From positions 310,001-374,000 of the forward strand of contig JAQMWT010000526.1 in assembly GCA_029834535.1 (NCBI GenBank): 64,000 nucleotides of DNA, read 5' to 3'. Below the pieces are notes generated by a model. That model did no database searches. It was not told where the DNA came from and saw only the letters and a list, made by a program, of their open reading frames with translations. This document shows positions 57,079 to 64,000 of the stretch, in pieces. Every line of letters starts with the position of its first letter. Positions within the stretch are counted from its first letter, which is position 1. The stretch comes from Chrysophaeum taylorii (lineage: Eukaryota; Sar; Pelagophyceae; Pelagomonadales; Pelagomonadaceae). Made by a program: the position numbers and the translations under genes.

Positions 57079-59718
57079 TCAGGAAAAGGAGGTCGGGCCT
57101 CGCTTGTTGACGTACATGGCTAGGAGTTTGAGTTTGGCATCGGAGAGGAGGGCTTTGAGGCGGGGGAGGATGGTGTCGCCGAGGACGTGGTAGAATTCGA
57201 CGAAGACGTCAACGGCGGCCTTGCGGACGGCGGCGTCGGGGGCGTCGGTGGCGGCCGCGAGCTTGGGGAGGAGGGTCGGGAGGGAGTCGGCGACGTCGGC
57301 CGCGGGCGTGGCCTTGGCGGCCTCGGCGACGACCCGGGCGGGCGGCGCGACGTCGTCGGCGCGCGACGCGGCGAGGTCGGCGGTCGCGAGCGCGAAGACG
57401 ACCTTGGCGTCGACTTTGTGCGCCGCGGCGACGAGCGCGCGCTCGGCAGCCCGCGTGAGCTCGTACGGGAGGTGTCGCGTCTTGGCGACGGCGAGGAGGC
57501 GCGGCACGGCCGAGTCGAGGACGACGGCGAAGCGGTCGGGAAGGCGTCGCGCGAGGACGCGGAGGGTTGCTATGGACTCGAGGCGAGACGCGAGTTCGGA
57601 AAGGCTGATCGTCTGCGACTCCTGGACGTCGTCTTCGTCCTCGAAGAAGGACGCGAGGGGGTCGTGGTGGCGTCGCGGGTCCTGGTGGCGCCGCGCGCAG
57701 CCCTTCTCGAGCAGCAGCATGGCGAGCTGGTCGAAGTATCGGCCCCAGGCTTGATGTCGCTTCGCGGCGAGCTTCGCCACCGTCTGGCGCGCCCTCGAGG
57801 CGCGCTCGGCGGCGCCCTCGGGGTCGCCCGCCTCGGCCGCGAGGTCGGCTATGGCTCCGGAGAGCGCGTCGGAGATGTCCTCGTCGACGGGCGCGGGCTC
57901 GTGGCGACGGCGACTCGGACCGGGGGTCGCCGCGGGTCTTTGCTGCTGCTGCTGCTTGAGGAGGAGGTCCTCCTCGTCGCCGGCGCGCGTCGCGAGCACC
58001 ATTTTGCGCGCCGCTTGCAGGTGGTCGTCGAATTCGGGCGCCGCGTCGACGAGGGCGTCGCGGATCGCGCGCCGCATCTCGGGAGCGAAGCTCGCGACGC
58101 GCTCGGCAAAGGCGGGCGGATCGACGCGGCGGAGCGCGTCGGCGCACTCGGCCGCCGCGTTGAAGGCGCAGGCCGCGGGCTCGTTGGCGGCGGGGCGCCT
58201 CGCGTCGCCGTGAGTCGCCGTGAGGGTGAGGGCCAGCTTGAACGCGAGCTCGCCGAAGAGCGAGGGGTTGGGGGCGCGCGCGCGGATCAGCGCGCGCGCG
58301 AAGTCGAGGAGCGCCGCTCGCGCTTTGAGCGGAGACAACTCGCCGAGGCTCGGGGCGACAGCGCAAAGCAGAGACCCGGGGGGTATCGCGCGTCGGGACG
58401 CGTCCAGCACGCGGGTCGCTGCCGCGCGCAGTTGCTGCCGCGCGTCAACCGTTCGTCGCGCCGCGCCGACCAGCAAAGCGCCGAGGACGAGCTCGGACGT
58501 CGGCCGGCTATCACGCGCGAGCGCCTTGGCCGCCGCCCGCAACGCGCACCCCGCGACCTGATGGTGCGCGTCGCTCACGGCCCCCGCCACGCACCGCCAC
58601 GCCTCCGGGTCCGACGACCCCACCGCGCCGCGCAGCGACGAGATGGCGTCGCGCCGCAGGTCCCAGTGCTGGCTCGCCGCCTGCTTGACGAGCTCGCTCA
58701 CCGCGACCGTCGCGTCGACGTAGTCGTCCTCCTCCGACTCGTCCTCCTCATCCTCGTCGTGGTGGCGGTCGTCATCATCATCCGGCGGCGGCGCCTCGGT
58801 CGGCGGCGGCGGGTCGTCGTCCTCGTCGTCGTCGGTTTTTTCTTCGGGAGGAGGCGGCGGCGGCGAAACCACGACGACGGGAACGTCGCGACCGTGGTGT
58901 GACGTGTGCACCGGCACTCTCTGCGGCAGCTGCTTGGGGGGCTGCGGCGGGCGCGGGGTCTTGCTGGGCTTGGGCCTCGCGGCGGCCGGCGGCGGGCGTT
59001 TGTTGCTGCTCTCCGGCTTGGTCGCCGCGTCGCGATCTAGTTGCTTGCGCGTCGACGCGTCGAGCCGCTCGCGGGCCCACAACGTCTCGGTCTGAAAGCC
59101 CGCGTCGCGCAACGCGAACCACAAGTCCCTCGCCGCGGCGCGCGCGCCACCATCGGCATCGCGCGCGCGGTCCACCACGCACTGCGCGAGCGCCGACGCG
59201 AACGGCTCGACCGCGTCCCGAGGCCACGTCCGCGTCGCCTCGGCCGCGTACGTCAGGCAAGCCCGCCGCGTCGGCGCCGCCTTCGCCTTGGTCGCTGACT
59301 CGACGAGCCGCGACACGACGAAGTTCGCCTTGTCGACGGTCGACCGGACGAGTGCCCGCGCCGCGTCGCCCGCCGCGACGCACACCACCTTGGGACTCGA
59401 CCCAGAGCTCAGCGCGACCATCGCCTCGAGCCATGCCTCGCAGAACCCGTCCCCGCCGAGGCACTCGGCGCACTTGCACGCCGCGCGGCACGCTTCGGCC
59501 GCCACCAGCGACCGCAGGTCCTTGGCATTCGTCGCGACACCCTCCACGATACCGCCTTTTCCACTGCCCCTCAGCACGACGGCCGCCGACCGTTTCTGCT
59601 CCGAGGGCGCGTCGCCCAGACTCGTCGCGAGCCGTTCCAACTCTTTCAGAGCGTCCACGCGCACCTTCCACTCCCCGGACTCCAGCCCCTCCACGATCGA
59701 CGCGACCTCCTCATCCAT
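57079..59718 (-). CDS. CLASP-type TOG-domain microtubule protein
   Basis: An 879-residue HEAT/TOG-repeat protein of the CLASP/XMAP215 group, which binds tubulin and steadies growing microtubule ends. The first TOG-like array is at about 1-215 (GEWKVRVDALKELERL, VATNAKDLRSLVAAEACRA, TRRACLTYAAEATRTWP). An acidic, Pro-rich linker spans about 225-330. A second array is at about 335-570 (SELVKQAASQHWDLRRDAIS and on) and a third at about 680-870 (LASRLESIATLRVLARRLPD, LPTLLPKLAAATDAPDAAVR, KAAVDVFVEFYHVLGDTILP), the last with the typical CLASP C-terminal ending. The start is the ATG at 59718 and there is no intron. Two large antisense frames here are composition shadows. Together with the kinesin it is a second microtubule gene in the window. 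Confidence 0.85.
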   Translation of the reverse strand: MDEEVASIVEGLESGEWKVRVDALKELERLATSLGDAPSEQKRSAAVVLRGSGKGGIVEGVATNAKDLRSLVAAEACRAACKCAECLGGDGFCEAWLEAMVALSSGSSPKVVCVAAGDAARALVRSTVDKANFVVSRLVESATKAKAAPTRRACLTYAAEATRTWPRDAVEPFASALAQCVVDRARDADGGARAAARDLWFALRDAGFQTETLWARERLDASTRKQLDRDAATKPESSNKRPPPAAARPKPSKTPRPPQPPKQLPQRVPVHTSHHGRDVPVVVVSPPPPPPEEKTDDDEDDDPPPPTEAPPPDDDDDRHHDEDEEDESEEDDYVDATVAVSELVKQAASQHWDLRRDAISSLRGAVGSSDPEAWRCVAGAVSDAHHQVAGCALRAAAKALARDSRPTSELVLGALLVGAARRTVDARQQLRAAATRVLDASRRAIPPGSLLCAVAPSLGELSPLKARAALLDFARALIRARAPNPSLFGELAFKLALTLTATHGDARRPAANEPAACAFNAAAECADALRRVDPPAFAERVASFAPEMRRAIRDALVDAAPEFDDHLQAARKMVLATRAGDEEDLLLKQQQQQRPAATPGPSRRRHEPAPVDEDISDALSGAIADLAAEAGDPEGAAERASRARQTVAKLAAKRHQAWGRYFDQLAMLLLEKGCARRHQDPRRHHDPLASFFEDEDDVQESQTISLSELASRLESIATLRVLARRLPDRFAVVLDSAVPRLLAVAKTRHLPYELTRAAERALVAAAHKVDAKVVFALATADLAASRADDVAPPARVVAEAAKATPAADVADSLPTLLPKLAAATDAPDAAVRKAAVDVFVEFYHVLGDTILPRLKALLSDAKLKLLAMYVNKRGPTSFS

Positions 59719-62700
59719 GTGCTCCGGCCAGGCGCAGCTCGGCCTAGTTTCAAACGATTAGGTTAAGTCTCATAATCACAAAGGGTTAAAAAAAAATCGG
59801 AGCTTCCAGGGCTCATCAGGCTATCGGGTAGCTACCGATCGAGAGGGACATCAATCGACTCCAATTCCTTCCTGGAGTCGCGAGACAATCTAGGTATTAC
59901 TTTACCTACCACCGCTGGGACTCATGTGTCTACTGACTGACTACCATATATTTATTTCACCGCGGCGTCCGTGCTTCTCGCAATTGCCCGTCGTCGGAAC
60001 CATCGTTCTCGGGAACTCCCGCCCACTCAGGTGCCTGCCGCCGGCGAGGGAGGGTACTCGACCTCGCCGTGTTGAAGCACCGTCGGTCGATTACTCGGAA
60101 TTTGTTTTGGCGCGATGATAGACTAACGTGATACGTTGCTCCTGTTTACGTCGGCAAGAGTGGACGTCATCACGAAAAAAAGCCGTCGGCGCCTTCCTGG
60201 CACGGCGAATCTAGGCCTCCCAACGCATTCTGTGCTCCACCGAGGTCACTCGCGTCCGAACAGATCTGGACTCGTCGTCAACACGGCTGCTGAGCGAGTT
60301 GCTTGTCCAGCGAAGCTGTCACAGCACAGACCACGTGTCATGTTGTCAAGCAAGGTGCGGACGCCGCGGCGACCATGAGCGCAGGCGCGGAGGCACTTCT
60401 TCTAGCGGCGCGTTGTTTTATCGCTACGCGCTCCGAAACAAAACAAGTCCGCATAGTTAGCACGAGCGACTTAGAAGTGTTGTCGCACCTCGTGCGCGAA
60501 TGTTCTGTTGTCGCCGGTCCCAACATCAGCCTCAAGCACGACTGCCCACTCGGCGTTCGCTCGGCCGCATGTGGCAGTGTCACGAGGACAGCGAATCGCC
60601 CCGCGCAGTCGAGCGTCAAGCCAATCTTCAGCGGCGGACAGCCACTGTAGGTCTTCCACACGTCGTGGCGAGGCAAGACATCCGCATCATCGAACCGCGC
60701 GCACCCGGTTGCTGTCGGTTCGCGCTCCCGCTGATCGCACGAACTCCGGCACGACGCCAGCTAACGCGAGTGAGAACACGTGAAACACCCGAGCGAGGCT
60801 GTCTTTGCGTCGATACTCGAATCGATGCCGCCGTCAGTACATTGCACCCCGCTCATGGTCATTGTCGATATCCAGCAGCCGAAGAGACGTGTTGCTGAAA
60901 GCGCACGACAAACGTAGAGAACCCAACACGATGATGAGCGGGCTTGGTTGATACCATCACAGACGTGCGAGTCGAGCAAGCTTGTTCGCGACGTTTGGCC
61001 CACGGTGCCAACGACCGCATTGAGACCGACCTCACATCTCGCGTCCACCGCTATGATATCCTTCGCAGCATCTGTGGCAAAACAGAAATGTGTAAATCAC
61101 GGCCTTCTCTTCGTGTTCTATATTGGACAAGTAAGCAAGGACGCGTTCGCTGGTCCAGACGTTGCTGCTGGACGTTTACTCGTTGCTCGCGGCTCGTCCT
61201 AATCGACGCGCTTCGTGTCAGTCGAGATATCTACTCTTCGCGAAAAATTCATCTACAAAACTGATTCATGATGATGACTTTCTTGAAACCACCAGCCACA
61301 GGACGGCGAGCATGGAAGCGCCACGCCACTTACGGTCTTCGGACCACGACTCCGGGCAACTGCGTCCGCGAGTCGACAGCAGCCTCGAGTCAATCGCATA
61401 GGCTGGAAACATTTTTGCGCTTTCTGATCACCTGCACCCGTTGGTAATCCGCAACCGCGGGGCATCTCCGCAACCGCGGGCTGCCTGCAACCGCAGAGAA
61501 TCTGGATCTACTACAGGTCCACCTGGCTGCTGCAGATATTCGTGGTTACGGCCGAAATCCACAGGTGGGTTACGGTTGCAAACCGCATGCGCGTTAACCG
61601 AGATGCATATTTCCAGTTCGGCGTTCTCGTCCAAAAGCGGCTTGGCATCGTTGCCGAAGGTATTAACGAAGTCGACGAACTGTGTCGATTTTATGCTAGG
61701 CTGGACCGTAGCAGCTGTGAGAGCGAAGTCCGCGAGTTGATTTTGTTTTGTGGTGCTATGTTCGACGTCGGCCGTTCGCGGCTTCCTGCATGGACTTAAA
61801 GAGAAGCAGTTTGCGGCGTCGCGCGCATGCGAAGCGTGGGCCTACAAATCGCGGTAAAGACGAATCAGTGCTATGTGCGCGTTGAGGAAGGGACCTTCTC
61901 ATCAACAGATGACGCGTCACCGGACGTGTTGAAACAACTGGATCATCTCCTCAGTGTCTGTCTGCGTAGAACAGAATAGTGAGGGTGTTTTTGGAGGTCT
62001 TGCGTTTGTGTCTCTGTCGGTCCCGACCTTCGCGCTGTGCTTGATCGAAGCGATGTGAAGCGAAAGCATCGGTGCAGCGGCGAACCCGTTTCCCAGACAG
62101 TATGCTGTTGATAAAGGGCAATCTCTCAAAAATCCACAGACAGAGTCGCTCTTGATCAAGGTTTACGATCTCGCTTGCTGCGTCCACAGCGGCTTCGTAA
62201 AGCGCATTTGTATTCGAGTGGGTTTGCAGATTGTTGAAATCCCCATCCACAACCGGCATACTAGCACGGATATTGTCCAAGAGTTCTTGAACACCTCCGA
62301 AATACATATCGTTGGCAAATTTCACGCGACGGCAAGCGCTTATTACCCCCTGCTTTGCGGTCTGGGTGTGAAACGAGGTCATCATCGTGGGAATATCAAA
62401 CTTGGGCGTCGCGGCGACAAAGTGGTAGATTGTCTCTTAGAGATGGTGTGGGGCGATGTTGAGGATACCTGCGCGCGCTTTCGAGACGATCTTGGTCCAA
62501 GCCGCGGCACACATCAGCGCTATCATGTCGTCAGTACTTCGCTGGGCGCAGTCGTCATCAAGGATCTGGATGATCAGGCCGGTAGCAGCGATGCGAATCA
62601 TGCGGAGAGCGCGTGGTGAGGGTTCAACTTGTCATTTCCAGCGCGCCATATTGCTCGCACGCACGCGGCACAAGGCCTGCAATGTTCGTCGCGATCGGGT

Positions 62701-64000
62701 ACCACATACCCAATACGGTTGGAAGGGCTTGAGACACAGACGATCCCAAGTACGTGCTCTTGAGGACATGCGGCCACATTTCACCATCGTAGATGGAAAC
62801 AGCGAACAAATGAAGCTGCACGTTATCGCTCAGTTTGGACGTATCATTTTTTGTATCCATACTCCGACTCACGGACACACCACAACCTAAATGGCACTCA
62901 AAGAAGAGTACCGCGTATCTCGCCGCCCTGTGGGCCAGCTTGTTCTTTTATTTTTTCTTCGTATAGAAGCCCAGAATCTTCTCTCTCGCAGCACCATTCG
63001 ACGACATGCAGTGCTGGCTCGTCCTCGAGACTGGACTTTCCCTCGAAGATGAGCCTGGCTTTGTTGCTTAGCACGCTTTTCCCTCACGCTCTTCGGGTCG
63101 TATTGGAAAGGCCGTTATCTGCCACGAGGTAGTCAGTCGGGATCACGATATTCCAACACGGTCTTGGACCGTCGAGACTCGAGGCTAGTATTGTGGCGTA
63201 AACACGCCACAACGTCATTGCCTGTGGCGACACATCTCGAGCCTCGTCGCTTGTCGTTTCTCTGACGAGGAAAGAGTATCATATGACATAGGCAGCCGGC
63301 CGCTTCGTTAGAAGAGTTGCTGGGTGCTTGACGTAGAGTCGACCACATGCAGCAAAAAAAGGTACGAGCTGTTGTCTGTCCCCTGTAGTGGTTTTTCTCA
63401 AACACCCGCCCCTCTTGGCCGGACCAGAGGCCTCAACAACCCTTTCTCCCAACCCGAACCGCGGGTGAAACCACCACACGCCCGATCTCAGCGCAACCAC
63501 CTCACGCCATCACGAAATCGGACAATTAAAATGAGCGTAATTGGAAGAAGACAGCAAGAAAGCAATACAAATGCCTAGTGCATTGGGTTCAGTGGAAGCG
63601 CAAGTGGGGATGTCAAGATGACACCCCCTCCATAATTGCGAGGTCAGTACCAGAGCAACAATCAGGGTAAGTCATGTGGCAGGCAGGCAAGTGGGGGGAT
63701 GGGCGTTACCGCAGGGGTATATACAGCCCCGGGCACTCGCACACACGAGGACCGGCATTCCTACCCCCACCTTTTGGTTTTGGGCCCTTACAGCGCTCGA
63801 GGTGGTTCGCGCGTTCGAACCCGCCCCACCGCTGCGCCGCAAGGAGTGTGTGAGTGCCTTCGAAGCAGTTGCCGTCGCCAACTGCTGGAGCCCAATCGTC
63901 TAGCACACACACTAGACCCCCCTCGTCTGGGCGCTCTCACTTACCAGGACCGGATGTTCATCTCCGACGCAGATGTTCATCTTAAGCAGATGGCGTCGCC
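59719..64000. other. Decayed, lower-GC region with coding-like relics and repeat C
   Basis: About 4.3 kb with no intact gene that I can defend. Protein-like pieces occur in both strands: + strand near 61570-61795 (RDAYFQFGVLVQKRLGIVAE, FYARLDRSSCESEVRELILF), and - strand near 62620-62880 (DNVQLHLFAVSIYDGEMWP) and 61990-62390 (RRVKFANDMYFGGVQELLDN, ASEIVNLDQERLCLWIFERL). They are too broken to name a family. The GC level and codon bias are below those of the genes elsewhere. A possible short frame at 63676-63903 (75 residues) overlaps repeat C. The window ends in unassigned sequence. Confidence 0.4.
63384..63712 (+). repeat. Dispersed repeat C, copy 2
   Basis: Second copy of the 328-bp repeat at 7963-8290, same orientation, about nine bases in ten shared. 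Right of the match the sequence differs (GGGGTATATACAGCCCCGGG here), so the boundary near 63712 is probably the element end. Confidence 0.75.

Noticed and set aside
57187-58902. 571-residue + strand frame opposite the CLASP gene
   Set aside because: Gly/Arg/Glu-rich shadow; the reverse strand has HEAT/TOG repeats over its whole length.
60900-61400. Short + strand frames in the 61-kb region as genes
   Set aside because: They change frame often, have weak codon bias and show no domain; I treat them as relics.
1-64000. tRNA, rRNA or snRNA genes
   Set aside because: I looked by eye for TTCGAATCC-like B boxes with matching stems and for snRNA motifs and found none that fold; a covariance-model scan would settle it.

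Overview
The window is nuclear DNA of a GC-rich, gene-dense unicellular eukaryote. I infer a photosynthetic stramenopile, pelagophyte-like alga, but that is inference and not proven by any one gene. The grounds are long, mostly intronless reading frames with G/C-rich third positions, very short GT-AG introns (47-53 nt in the five I can place), no bacterial operon signals, and a protein set with HSP70, a La protein, kinesin, CLASP, a LETM1-like protein, a 7TM-type TKL kinase and a possible sperm-tail PG-rich (cilium) protein.

Layout. 1-1751: divergent HSP70 (cut by the window start) and La/LARP-type RNA-binding gene. 1752-4211: old repeats. 4212-6066: a four-exon gene of unknown function. 6450-7672: Helitron-like copy H1. 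8928-10709: DUF726/TMCO4-type hydrolase. 11717-12619: aldose 1-epimerase. 12644-14909: Helitron-like copy H2, which carries two nested LINE copies. 14968-17686: PG-repeat protein and a membrane-anchored SGNH hydrolase, tail to tail. 17820-21601: coiled-coil gene inside an inverted repeat, then decayed DNA and a TGACCAAACTT array. 21602-22671: copy H3. 22745-24646: unknown 633-residue protein. 26328-27452: LETM1-like protein. 28028-38697: four large genes close together (J-domain/ankyrin, acyl-protein thioesterase, 7TM-TKL kinase, PX-GOLD coiled coil). 38698-42284: decayed DNA with a LINE fragment. 42285-43478: ankyrin protein. 43479-46450: repeats. 46451-54644: dense run of SGNH hydrolase, kinesin with a Tudor-like tail, SET protein, duplicated DRAM/Frag1 membrane protein, ketopantoate-reductase-like protein and a four-EF-hand protein. 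54806-56866: copies H4 and H5, head to tail with no spacer. 57079-59718: CLASP/TOG protein. 59719-64000: decayed DNA and the second copy of a 330-bp dispersed repeat.

The most interesting structure is in the mobile DNA. Five copies of a short Helitron-like element keep a decayed PIF1-type helicase C-terminus. Each carries a roughly 80-bp block that closely matches the divergent promoter between HSP70 and the La gene. Their 5' ends hold a GACA/GACAAA microsatellite, and a restriction-endonuclease-like (RLE) LINE uses such tracts as a landing site: every one of seven 3' junctions is followed by GACA. Two dispersed copies of this LINE have clear target-site duplications. Among host genes, the kinesin with a C-terminal Tudor-like module, the 7TM-TKL kinase with DLG in place of DFG and a long activation-loop insert, and the J-domain/ankyrin protein have unusual architectures. 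Many genes sit in tight divergent pairs, the closest with 29 bp between start codons.
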